Made by a program: the position numbers and the translations under genes. The notes under the pieces were generated by a model, which was given only the letters and a program-made list of their open reading frames with translations, searched no databases and was not told the origin of the DNA. 64,000 bases of DNA, taken from Conchocele bisecta (lineage: Eukaryota > Mollusca > Bivalvia > Lucinida > Thyasiridae). Below are positions 1-10,360 of the stretch, piece by piece. Each line of letters opens with the position of its first letter. Position 1 is the stretch's first letter. The stretch is from NCBI GenBank assembly GCA_029237695.1, contig JAQRGA010000053.1, positions 248,001-312,000 on the forward strand. The letters run 5' to 3'.

Positions 1-487
1 TGATCAGGAGCTACACTGGTCACAAATAACAATAAGCCTCATTTCTCCAGTCATAGCCACAACTATCCCCGCTATCCTGGCAGATGACATAGAGAATAAT
101 ATGTTGCTGCCATCAATTGTAAAATGTCTGGCCATGCTAAGGAAACGGTGTGGGACAAGGCCTGATCAGACTACGCAGATGAGAATGCTTGTGTGGGTGC
201 TACACCACCCGTAAATCAATATTTGCACTCGTCATGCCAAGGGTAGCTTAAATTATAGTTCTGCTTTTAGAAATCCTGGCTTTTAATATAATTTGAAATG
301 TCTAAAATTCCACACAATTCCCACTGTATCTTTGGTATTTCACAACAATCAACCAATATATAATATGGAATAATTTTAATCTGAAATTTCTCTGTAATTA
401 TATTGAATCGCATTTGTCGCTTTCGAGTAGCGACTTAACAGACATAGAGCGCGACAACTTTAAGTACTTCGGCATGTTTGATGTAGT
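1..487. other. non-coding, with a truncated MITE-A end
   Basis: No coding region is supported. Positions 1-60 match the outer part of the MITE-A family described at 3168 (the 'aagcc..catttctccagtcatagccac' type terminus). The rest is AT-rich unique sequence in which I see nothing. Confidence 0.5.
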
Positions 488-692
488 TTGTGACATACTG
501 GAGAAACGGAGCTTATGGCATATGCGACCTGTGTAGCTTCTGATACAATAGCACACTCCTGTAGTCTGATAACGATCTATTTTGCTTGACGGGTGCTTAA
601 TTGACCGTGCAGATCCTGATCAGACTGTGCGGATGCACAGGCTGATCTGGATCTACACTGTTCGCAAAAACATAAGCCCCATTTCTCCAGAC
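488..692. mobile_element. MITE-A copy, near full length
   Basis: Short non-autonomous element whose two ends are inverted copies of a GGAGAAATGGGGCTTATG-type terminus. The middle carries the family's 'gatcctgatcagactgtg' block. More than fifteen copies or half copies occur in this window. No coding capacity. Confidence 0.6.
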
Positions 693-2006
693 ATATTATT
701 AAAAATAAGCATGTGCAGTCATTGGTCTATTTTCAAGTATGTTGAAAAACAATTTGAAATGGAATGAAATTTTAGTAATTTCCAATAAAAAGCATAAAAC
801 ATGCACAGATTACGACATCAGCTCAAAGATCATCATACTCATACTGTTTGTGTAAATAAAAAAATATCCAAGATGGCCGCGAAAGTTTTCTAGCTTCAGT
901 TGCACAATTGTGGTGGGAGATACGACACATTGTTAACTGCAATAGAGAGCGGGGAACAAACTTGCAGATGTCACAGAGTTACTGTCTGTAAATCACAATT
1001 CGTGATTTCAGCCCATCTCTGTTCCTTGTTAGAAGAATTTATGCGGAATTGTTGATCTTAGAATATGTCCAGATGCCACATGCTTGTCGTACAATGTGAC
1101 TGAGAGAATTGTTTTAATGGATATCGGCGGAAAATGCACTTAACATGATAAAGTGATTCTACTACCAAACAAACTCACGTGCCGTTTTATGACCCCGCCA
1201 CCGAATGGTGAGGGAGGCTGTGGCCAATCCACGATCATTGGCCCCAACTAAACCCCAGGTCAATGTCTGTTATAATTTATGTTTGAACGTTTATGGAATG
1301 AACGTGTTTAATATGAAACAGTTGATCCTCCCCCGTTGTATTTTGAATGTGCCCTTATTCTGTTTGGCTGCCGGTGTGGACATTCGTGTGCTGACAGGCT
1401 ACATTTTTAGTATTACCATCATTATTAAACGTAATGTTATGAAATAAACTCACATTCAAATAGGCTTAGTTATTATAATACAGGCACTCTATTACTTTGT
1501 TTGTGTTCTACATCTCAGTTGAACAACGGGTTATGCATTAGAGATGGTATATACATGAGGTAATTCAGGTAACAGTCATATTGACAGTAAGATGTTTGTT
1601 TATATCGTCTTCCTATCTTACAATACAACGCAATACGTCAATATTTGTTGCATGTTGACGTCTCGTGAGTTCATATTAGTCAATGACGGAACAACGATCC
1701 ACATCGCAAAATAGTTCGTTCTAAATCACCACTAATGTGCTTTGTTTATATATAATGTTTTGAAGCGCATATACGTTGCGTATGATGTACGTATATAATA
1801 AAAGGGTTATTTAATTGTTCGGGTTTTTGCAGCGTGCGATATTGCGCGACTTTAGGCCACACAAAACTAACAAATAACAAACATCTCATAGGTTTGAAAT
1901 GGAGTGTATGACACGTGTATGACATTGTATTATAAATGAGTCAATGTGTGGCAAACACATTTTACATCATTTCTGTAATTTTCTTAATACATGTACATTC
2001 AATACA
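693..2006. other. non-coding, nothing recognised
   Basis: AT-rich sequence with only short open frames (for example 1205-1447) that resemble no family I know and have no splice or codon support. No structured repeat stands out. Confidence 0.4.
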
Positions 2007-2141
2007 AAATGGGTAGTAGGTGTGGATGTCATCCAGCAGTAACTTCCGGTCCGGGGAGCCAAGTATCGCCATGGAGACGAGCGCCATGAAGGTGTGTGGC
2101 GGCTTCTCCGCACTCACTTCCGGTGTAACGAGCGATGCAGA
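2007..2141 (-). pseudogene. forkhead (Fox) DNA-binding domain fragment
   Basis: Read on the minus strand, 2108 down to 2007 encodes EKPPHTFMALVSMAILG followed by SPDRKLLLDDIHTYYPF. This is the start of a forkhead winged-helix domain: the KPP-(Y/H)-(S/T)-(Y/F) opening, the AL(I/V)(S/A)MAI helix and the (S)P(D/E)(R/K)KL helix-2 block. The rest of the domain (the WRNS-RHNLS recognition helix) is absent, and the frame stops at 1962. A GT follows the last matching codon, so an intron is possible, but no downstream exon is visible on the minus strand to position 1. An AG lies before the serine at 2141. Fox proteins are nuclear transcription factors. The opening is closest in feel to FoxQ-type domains, but the subfamily cannot be fixed. 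A truncated gene copy is the most likely reading. Confidence 0.55.
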
Positions 2142-2697
2142 CTTATCCAACAGTTTGTTTAAAGTTTGGAAAAATAAATAATTGTGTATTATGCACATAT
2201 ATATAATTATACAACTGCTCAATACGGCAACTATCATCATTATATGTAATGCCAATCGAGACGACACTGAATACATGAGTGTATCGTCATGTGAGCGTCC
2301 AACAGATCATTTATAATTCACTCTACTTTCTAAGCCAATCGCTGGACAGTATTTTGCTCCACTTATTTTACATATTGCAACGTTTAACCCCAATAAGTTG
2401 TGTATTACCACAGTTAATGATTAACTGGAAAATGGAAAACCAATGCTCGGATGTGACATAGCATTGTACACTTGTCTGAACTATAAGTCAGTTATTGTCC
2501 ACATGTTGAATTTTTCAGGGACTAAATACGATATTTAATTACGTAAAATCAAATTTGTGAACAAAAACTTGTACATATTGATTGGGTCATCGGCTGAGAC
2601 AATCTACCTTAGAGGAACTATGTGGCCCTTGTAATGTTTAAAATAGTAGTTGTCTTCCAATTGCCTGCTACATCTCACAATATACATTTCTACTATC

Positions 2698-2905
2698 AGG
2701 GGCCCGTTTCACTAAACTTCGTAAGACTAAAATGTTCGTACGTGCAAATTTAGGATCGTCTGGAAGTTTCGATTGATGGATTTACATTTATTGAGCATAG
2801 GCTGCATAGTTTACAAGAAAACATTGATAATGTGAAATTTACAGAATATCATAATTTTGCACTGACGAACATGTTAGCCGTACGAAGCTTAGTGAAACGG
2901 CCCCC
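2698..2905. mobile_element. MITE-C copy
   Basis: Inverted-repeat element bounded by GGCCCGTTTCACTAAACTT and its complement. The inner arms carry 'gtgcaaatttagga' and its partner. Related copies lie at 38795, 40550 and 44785. Non-coding. Confidence 0.65.
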
Positions 2906-3167
2906 AGATTTCCATAATACATGTATACTATTCGTAAACTTCATTTATACGCCAAGTGGAAACGAAGGGACGACTTTTATTTGTTTTATATCTACTTTTC
3001 AACACATTTTAAGGTTCTCAATGTCACCTCTACGCGAGGTAGTAATGAAGGTGCAGCAATGCAAATGGAGTGACGAAATATCTCTAACTAGCCACCACGT
3101 TCTAAGTACATAACTATGCAAGTAAATTTTACAAAATAATAAAAATGTTCTCCAGTCACAGTCACAT

Positions 3168-3402
3168 GTGGTTGTGACTGGAGCAATGGGGCTTATGAGT
3201 TAGCGGTCAGTGTAGATACAGATCAGCCTGTGCATACGCATAGTCTGATCAGGATCTACATTGTTCGTCATTCCATCAATGAATTACATACACACTTCCA
3301 ACAGGCAATATAGATCGCTATCAGGCTACAGGAGTGTGCTATTTGATCAGGAGCTACACTGGTCGCAAATTCCATAAACTCCATTTCTCGTGTCACTGTC
3401 AC
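3168..3402. mobile_element. MITE-A copy, full length
   Basis: About 235 bp. It begins with a GTGGTTGTGACTGGAGCAAT terminus and ends with the imperfect complement, 'ccatttctcgtgtcactgtc'. It sits just upstream of the apyrase exon at 3443. This family supplies the commonest dispersed repeat of the window. Confidence 0.65.
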
Positions 3403-3442
3403 ATATATGTTTAATAGTCTACCCTTTCATTTACACTTCCAG

Positions 3443-3677
3443 CCCAGTATCGGATAGTTTCGGGCTCGTGGAGCTGGGCGGGGGCTCGGCCCAGATCACC
3501 TATATCCCCGATGACCCCATCTACGCGGGCAAGACGTCAGTGCAGGTCGCGGGGCGGGATTACTCCATATATGGACATAGCCACCTAGCTGTCGTAGGTG
3601 ATGGCCGAGCGGGTCGTGGAGTACCTCATCAAACTCAACCCGCACATCAATGCCATTGTTAACCCCTGTCTGCTCAG
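3443..3677 (+). CDS. ectonucleoside triphosphate diphosphohydrolase (apyrase), one exon, frame-disrupted
   Basis: The exon runs from an acceptor (cacttccag) to a donor (ctcag|gtataa). Its first frame encodes FGLVELGGGSAQITYIP, which is apyrase conserved region 4 of the GDA1/CD39 family (usual form LDLGG(A/G)S(T/A)Q(I/V)), the segment that helps hold the nucleotide phosphates. It continues with AGRDYSIYGHSHL, matching the family's (Y/F)G..Y..YTHS(F/Y)L stretch. The last third reads ERVVEYLIKLNPHINAIVNP in another frame, fitting the NPC segment that follows in the family. Between 3585 and 3601 the frame shifts, with TAGs in the downstream frame, so at least one indel is present. These enzymes hydrolyse extracellular or luminal NTP/NDP. 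No other exon was found in the window. It could be a pseudogene, or a live exon with a consensus error. Confidence 0.7.
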
Positions 3678-5035
3678 GTATAAACGACACACAAAGGTGC
3701 ATTTAATATTATTTGTCAACTTTTGACGCCACTTACGGAAACTATTGTAAATTGTGTAAAACGTATTTAATGAAATTACGCCGATGTCCGAAGGTACAAA
3801 CTCACATGGCGTGTCTCATATTATAATCACAGGTGGATAAAGCGTGGCAGGGATCGTACATTGGTTCACAAATCCTGATAATGTTTAGAAATCAGCAGAA
3901 AGTTTAATATTCAATCCAAGACTACATGTATACGGCGGGGAGGGTAAACAGTAAGAGGTGTCTACAATACGACTACGGAGTTTCTAACTGCTAACCAAAC
4001 CGCACTGACATTCGATGCTGACGTACTAAATTTTAAATTAGTGTGTTTGTTCATGTTTAATGAACTATATATGAATACGCGCAAGATGGTATCATTTAAT
4101 GAATAACCTTGATTGCGGCTACGGCTGGAGAGATGGGGCTTATCGGATTTGGTAATATTCACAAGTTTGATTTTCTAGCACAGCTCAAATGCGGATAAAG
4201 GTAAAAACTATTTGCCAGAGACGTTACTGGTATTCCAGGCAAACCATGCAGTGTCAGATCAGACTGCGCAGATGCGCAGGCTGATCTGAAACTGCACTGG
4301 TTGTAAAATCCATCAGCCCCATTTCTCCAGTCACAGTCACAACTATGTGAACTAACCTATGTACAGACTAGCTAGCTCCCCTGCGACACTTAGTGTATTT
4401 AGCCGATATTATTGTATTACTACAAAATCACCCATATACCCTGTTATATGTTAGTTGCGAACACGTAACTATGCAATACCTCCCGTGCCGGACGGTACTG
4501 GAGGCTTTGTCGAGCTACCTGTCCGCAACTAAGTGTATTCTGGCTAAAGTGTCCATTGTGATATAGTTTTTACAAATTCAAACGCGAAAAGCAAAAATTA
4601 ATTTCACCTTTTCACAAAACTACAAAAAAAATACCGAATTTCTCCATTTTATTTCTTATTACAGCGACTTCTCGCGATTTCACAAACATGCGTTTATTTT
4701 TAAAAAAGAAAATGCAAATTTTCAACACGGAATTTCGTGTTTTCGCGATTTCCCCTTTCACAAGGTCGAAAATCGCAATGCGAAAACACGTCAATTTCAT
4801 ATTTTCACGTATTATGACGTATTTATTAAAATTATTAATCATCACTATATGATTACTTTGGATCTGTTATGTGAGCCGCAATGCCCAAAAAATGTTTGTT
4901 TTGCAGCCTGCGCATCGATACTTTTGTGTTTAAGTAATTGAGGAGACTAATACATGTACATTGATGATATTCATATCCATATCCGTACTAAGGTGTACTG
5001 ATCTTTATACACGCAATAAGACAAGCCATGTGATA
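3678..5035. other. non-coding, with a MITE-A half copy
   Basis: No gene is supported. Positions 4245-4345 are the distal half of a MITE-A ('cagactgcgcagatgcgcag' block then the 'catttctccagtcacagtca' end). Positions 4590-4850 are AT-rich with several short 'tttcgcgattt' stretches. Nothing else seen. Confidence 0.4.
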
Positions 5036-5256
5036 ATGAGACAAGCCATGTGATTTGCTACCTAAGAAGATGTACGATGTTTCATGAAAGATATTTACAG
5101 AAACTGACATTACAGAAATGACGAAATGTTCACAGCATATGTAAAATGCTACAACAATTCGTCAACTTTTGACGTAATTTACAGAAAACTTCGTAAATTT
5201 TGTAAATATTCTTCATGAGTTACGGCACATCTGTTTCGGCACAAAATTACATGTAG
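5036..5256. mobile_element. MITE-B copy
   Basis: Inverted-repeat element whose ends read TGAGACAAGCCATGTGATTT and its complement, with 'acctaagaagatg' next to the terminus and A/T-rich arms containing 'atttacagaaa'. The start of the terminus is doubled (5024 and 5036). Other copies: 25139, 27345, 37377, 42100, 43972, 59184. Confidence 0.6.
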
Positions 5257-5532
5257 GCCTGTAATGTGCCTGTCTCTGAAATTATCGCCCGTATCGCAAC
5301 ACTGTTTGTCGACGATACTGATTTCGGTCATCGGTCATCGTTTTCGCAAATCACGTCGAAAATTGCCGATAAATTCGATTTAATTCCACGTGAGCTCTGA
5401 ATTTGTTGTCAACTTTCGACGTCATTTACGGAATGTATCGCATTTTCTCGAAATCGATATAGGCAATGCGATACGGGAGGTATTTTCAGAGCCAGGCCAG
5501 ATTTATTAAGATATCAAATAAATCAACCAACA

Positions 5533-5735
5533 TGTGGTTGTGACTTAAAAAATAGGGCGTTTGTGATTGTATGACCAGTATAGATCTAGATCAAATAGCA
5601 CACTCACGTAGCCTGATAACGATCTATATTGTCTGTTAAAGGCATGACGGATGTTTCATGTATGTACAGGCTGGTCTGGATCTACACTGGTCGCAAAAGC
5701 GCATAAGCCGCATTTCTCCAGGGACAGCCATAAAT
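5533..5735. mobile_element. MITE-A copy
   Basis: Recognised by the 'gtagcctgataacgatctat' block and the closing 'catttctccagggacagcca' terminus. The opening terminus is degenerate ('gtggttgtgacttaaaaaat'). Confidence 0.5.
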
Positions 5736-5894
5736 AACCATCACACTAGAGAACGCGTATAACATATATGTCAGATACATATTCAATGTAATCTGTGTCA
5801 CATGGCTTTGGCTAAAACACTGCTAGACTTCTTCAATACATGACTTTGTGGGTTCAATCAATGTACAAAACTAACGTCATAAAGTAGTTTTATG

Positions 5895-6440
<546 letters not shown>

Positions 6441-7404
6441 AACATGACATGTACAGTACAATGGAACCTCTCTAACTGGACACCTGGGGACCTCTCAGGG
6501 TGTCCGGTTCAGATATTTCCACTGTAATTCCGGTGAATGAACAAATCAAGACAACAAATCAAATCAACGAAACGACCCGGGACGAAAATAGTGTTGTAAT
6601 GTTACTTTGCGCTTTTAACCTTTACGTACTTTATCACTTGGTTCCCGGTTCTGACCTAATGATATAACACAATTATATAACACACCAAGGAAACAGCTTT
6701 CCCGCGCGAGTGGTTTGTTTATCTCAGAAGTCCATATGCTCTAGTATTTGCTGCCTCTTTTATGCACTAAACATTGAACGGACCGGTACTTATAACACCC
6801 ACCTCCTTTGTGCCATGTGCATTGAGCATTCCACGTAAGTATAACTTCCCTGCGAGGTAAGCATTTATTGCTGTATAGTTTTACACCGATAAGCATTTAT
6901 TGACTGTGAACCACAGACTGTCGTTCACTTAAATTAACCATATTAATATCCCGATATTATGGCGAATTATAACAATAGTACGAAATAAACTTGAGTACGA
7001 AAGGATACCATGAAAGTTTTGATGATTTTGATTTGTCGCGTTATTTACACGGCCATTTTCAACTTTGTTTTCCAGGTAATTATTTGAGCTGCAAATTTGA
7101 ATATACATCAAGTTACAGTTTGCCATAGTATGATAGTTGTTGTTGTAGATTTTGCGCCACACGAAAGTTAAATGTAAACAAACCGCTGTCCCATTGACAG
7201 CCAGACAAAATGTGTTATATTCATTTCGCTCCCTAATCTATAATATTGCATTTTTTAAATCAAACTTCTATTCATCTTTTGAAATCGACCTTCATTTAGC
7301 TTGCGTAAGTATAATTACACAGATCACAGTGTACACGCAAGTTGTTCAGCTAACTGAACTAGGATAGGTATACGCGCACAGGCATTCGGCTTTCATCGGT
7401 ATAA

Positions 7405-7407
<3 letters not shown>
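6441..7407. other. non-coding, nothing recognised
   Basis: AT-rich sequence without a supported gene. Positions 6460-6530 contain 'ggacctctcagggtgtccgg'-type phrases with short internal complementarity. I see no other structure. Confidence 0.35.

Positions 7408-7460
<53 letters not shown>
7408..7460. repeat. (TA)n microsatellite
   Basis: Uninterrupted alternating TA of about 53 bp, directly followed by the Penelope-like remnant. Confidence 0.95.
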
Positions 7461-7463
<3 letters not shown>

Positions 7464-7660
7464 GGAGAAAACAGTATAACACTAAACAATAACCCTTCGT
7501 AGGCACCGGATCCCGAAGGATACAAGAACAAGAAAATAAGTATATGGTATGGAAAACAAAATCGTTCAACAGTGCTAATAAAAATGGAAAAAAATGAAAT
7601 CCCAAGCGCTTTCGGCTGTTAGGCCTTCATCAGGGGTGTATAAATGTAAAAAGAAAAAAA
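7461..7660 (-). mobile_element. Penelope-like terminal fragment (probable)
   Basis: The stretch has no ORF. On the minus strand it carries a hammerhead-type core (7601-7636), which Penelope-like elements keep in their terminal repeats. The neighbouring (TA)n and the short A-rich tract at 7650-7680 suit a retroelement end. The family assignment rests on the ribozyme core, not on a reverse transcriptase. Confidence 0.4.
7601..7636 (-). ncRNA. hammerhead-ribozyme-like core
   Basis: On the minus strand the order is CCC, then CTGATGA (7633-7627), a stem GGC-CTAACA-GCC (7625-7614), GAAA (7613-7610), GCGC (7609-7606), TT, GGG (7603-7601). CUGAUGA and GAAA are the two invariant boxes of hammerhead ribozymes, correctly separated by a closed stem II. 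CCC pairs with GGG as stem I, and UU occupies the place of the cleavage-site UH. Stem III would be the self-complementary GCGC with no loop, as in retroelement hammerheads that cleave as dimers. Activity is inferred only. Confidence 0.5.
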
Positions 7661-7734
7661 CTAAAATCAAATCAATAAAGCAGTAATTTATTAATAGACA
7701 ACTACACAGTAAAGTGTTATTAATCTATGAAGCA

Positions 7735-7962
7735 TGTGACTGGTAATATATGGATGCTGGACAATGGACTATGTCGCAATTAGACCAGAGCGCAATTTTA
7801 ATCATGGCGCTGTTAACTTACAACTGAAGAACATGGTTGCATCCCACTTCCGGGTATAAATCGCATTCTGTCAAAATCATAGCGATGTTAAATATCGCTC
7901 AGCCATTCTACAGACGCGACATAGTCCATTGTCCAGCATCCATATATTACCAGTCACATTTT
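7735..7962. repeat. inverted-repeat element, about 228 bp
   Basis: The arms 7735-7779 and 7917-7962 are near-perfect complements (each contains 'tccattgtccagcatccata' or its complement) around a unique middle of about 140 bp. It looks like a MITE or the inverted end of the adjacent retroelement. Confidence 0.75.
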
Positions 7963-8602
7963 CTGTTACTCGCAGGTTTCCTTGCATGCGTGGATGGAGG
8001 AGTCAGATTCTTCTTCACTGGGTGGGATGAAGACCTTGGGTAGAATGCAGGGTAATACTAAAATGTGTGTGACTAAGAAGTTTGTAAGTGCAAAACTTAA
8101 ATCGACAACAAAATTTGCATTAGCAGCCAATTTTGAGAATTCTTTTGTGAATTTTTTCAGGTTCAGTGACCCCAATGTACATGTAGTCCGCCGCCACATT
8201 CATGTGTCAAGTAAACTTATCAAAATATGCATAAGAACATTTTTTATCATACAAAGTTTACTGAAACTGGCCCCTGTTGAATAGTGCATCATGGAATAAT
8301 ATATATTCCCTTCCCATGGTGGATGTGGGCTGACAGTCCACACCAGCATAATTTCACACATTCATAAAGTTACTGTCTAATTTTAAACTTCTGTGTCTAA
8401 TTCACTAAGGATGGAGCATATTTATTTCTTCCATAAAGATGACAGTATATCCATACTTGTATACATTTAGTTGCAGGAAGTAACTCTGCAGAGTACTCTT
8501 GTATTGTTCATACCCAGAGTTACAGTGCCCTCCATAGGTTTCCCTTGCCGACTAGGGAATCACATCTGATTCACAATTTAGCTGTTAATTGTAACATATA
8601 AC
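7963..8602. other. non-coding, with a decayed MITE-C
   Basis: Positions 8060-8280 hold weak MITE-C features ('gtttgtaagtgcaaaactta' near the start, 'gaaactggcccctg' at the end). Nothing else is supported. Confidence 0.35.
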
Positions 8603-8881
8603 CATGGAAAATATGAATAATTTCAAGAAAATTGGGAAACGCTAGTTTTTAATATTTAATTAAAATAAAATTAATGGTGCCACAAACGTTGAGGTAAAAA
8701 AAATGTTTTTGAAAGAATATGTGTAATTAAGAAAATGCATTATTGCCATTAGCATAATTTGAAAGGAATTTGCTCAATCCTGATGCAGCTATGCAAGTGT
8801 GCAGTTTAAATTGTTTTTTCAAACTTTGTACGCCATCTTATATCAGCCGTGACCGGAAGGAAAAACTGGACTATATTACAG

Positions 8882-9036
8882 GTGGAAGACGAAGATGATG
8901 GGTCCCCGGCCAGCCCCCCGCGGCGAGGGAGGTGACCCTGCGACGAGCAAAGATGAACAAGGAGCTCCAGGAGAAACTGGCCGACCAGATGTCACAGAAT
9001 GACGGCAAGATGGCCGTGATGAAGGCTCAGTACGAG
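8882..9036 (+). pseudogene. KIF4-type chromokinesin stalk exon, frameshifted copy
   Basis: Same exon as 20138-20290, with acceptor tattacag and donor gag|gtttgt. It is 155 bp against 153 bp in the intact copy: two extra bases in the CCCCCCGCGG stretch near 8921 throw the frame out before the REVTL-R-AKMNKELQEKL segment, and in frame a stop follows. The downstream part still encodes ADQMSQNDGKMAVMKAQYE in a shifted frame, so decay is recent or the indel is a consensus error. The next exon in family order (15996) lies downstream of this copy, beyond the foldback insertion. Confidence 0.75.
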
Positions 9037-9077
9037 GTTTGTGACGAACCGAGGCTTGTGGTAATTGTGTATTTGAC

Positions 9078-9375
9078 CAGAGTAGCTCCTGACCAAATAA
9101 TCTGATAACTGGTGCAGATCCTGATCAGACTGTGCATATGCACATGATGATCTGGTTCTACACTGGTCGCAAAACGCTTATAAGCCCCACTTCTCCAGTC
9201 ACAGCCACAAAGGTGACTAGAGAAATGGGGCTTACAGGATTTCTGACTGACCAGCGTAGTTCCTGATCAAATAGCGCACTTGTGTAGCCTGATAACGATT
9301 GCATATGCGTATCTGGATCTTAACTGGTCGCAATGCTATAAGCCCCATTTATTTGTCGCAGCCACAAATATAGGG
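9078..9375. mobile_element. MITE-A pieces, two abutting half copies
   Basis: Two partial elements meet at about 9205, where '..cagtcacagccacaa' runs straight into 'ggtgactagagaaatggggc'. The same arrangement is present in the other duplicate at 20369-20620, so both insertions predate the duplication. Confidence 0.6.
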
Positions 9376-9614
9376 GTGGCAGGGGTGTGGAGTTGGTGAA
9401 AGTATTTGCTATAGTTAACAATGAATCCTTTCTTATAGGGATTCAACTCTGAGGGTGAATCTTAATGGGAATCACAACCGCAGCCAAGTGATTGGTGTAC
9501 TGAGGGTGCCTGACACCATATCAAGCTATTGTAATTTAAATGCTGAACATTTAAACTTGATTTACTAGCATCTGCCACAATCTCAGTTATTTTGCAATTC
9601 CATTTTTAGAGAGG

Positions 9615-9620
9615 GTATTG
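9615..9620. repeat. 6-bp target site duplication GTATTG (left)
   Basis: GTATTG at 9615-9620 is repeated at 15518-15523 on the far side of the foldback element. The unoccupied site in copy 2 reads GTATTA at 20862-20867. Confidence 0.75.
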
Positions 9621-10360
9621 TATGACGGGGGATTACAGTCAATAACGCGAGGGTAGCTCGCGAGTTAAAATACAGCACGCGAGATCTTAAATAGCTCGCG
9701 TGCTTCTTTTACCTCGCGTGGTTAATGTAGCTCGCGTGCTACTAATTACAAGCTCGTGTGGTACATTAAGCACGCGAGCTTGTAATTAGTAGCACGCGTG
9801 GTAAATGTTGCTCGCGTGCTAATGACGGGGCAAGACAGTCAATACACGACGTTTTACTGTAGCTCGCGTGGGTCTTATACATCGCGTGCTAAAGTAAACA
9901 CGCGTGCTGTTGTTTAGGCTCGCGTGCTGAAGAATGGCTCGTGTGCATATTGTAGCTCGCGTCCTGCAATGACCACGCGAGCTCTTTTAAGGGCTCGTGT
10001 GTTATAATGGCTCGCGTGGGTCTTGTACCTCGCGTGCTAAAGTAACCACGCGTGCTGTTGTTAAGGCTCGCGTGCTGAAGAATGGCTCGTGTGCATATTG
10101 TAGCTCGCGTCCTACAATGACCACGCGAGCTATTTTAAGGGCTCGTGTGCTATAATGGCTCGCGTGGGTCTTGTACCTCGCGTGCTAAAGTAACCATGCG
10201 TGCTATTGTTTAAGCTCGTGTGCTGAAGAATGGCTCGTGTGCATATTGTAGCTCGCGTCTTAAAATGACTACGCGAGCTATTTTAAGGGCTCGTGTGGTT
10301 ACAATTTAGCTCGTGTGGTAGTAACAACCAATCACATCGTCTGTTACAAATATATATGGT
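9621..10360 (+). repeat. left terminal inverted repeat with motif array
   Basis: The outer 240 bp match the complement of the right end almost base for base, including a second, internal copy of the terminal motif (ATGACGGGGCAAGACAGTC at 9821). Then come three units of about 147 bp starting near 9865, 10011 and 10158, each carrying about seven CpG-rich octamers (CTCGCGTG, CACGCGTG, CTCGTGTG, CACGCGAG). The inner border is 'accaatcacatcgtctgtta'. Confidence 0.85.

Larger units (their letters stand above)
8603..9614 (+). repeat. duplicated KIF4-type exon segment, copy 1
   Basis: This 1-kb block (intron, exon, intron) is nearly the same as 19733-20861. Homology starts at 'ccatggaaaat' and runs to the foldback insertion at 9621, then resumes at 15518 and goes on to about 15775, matching up to about 21115 in copy 2. 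Copy 2 has an extra 125-bp internal tandem duplication. Confidence 0.9.
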
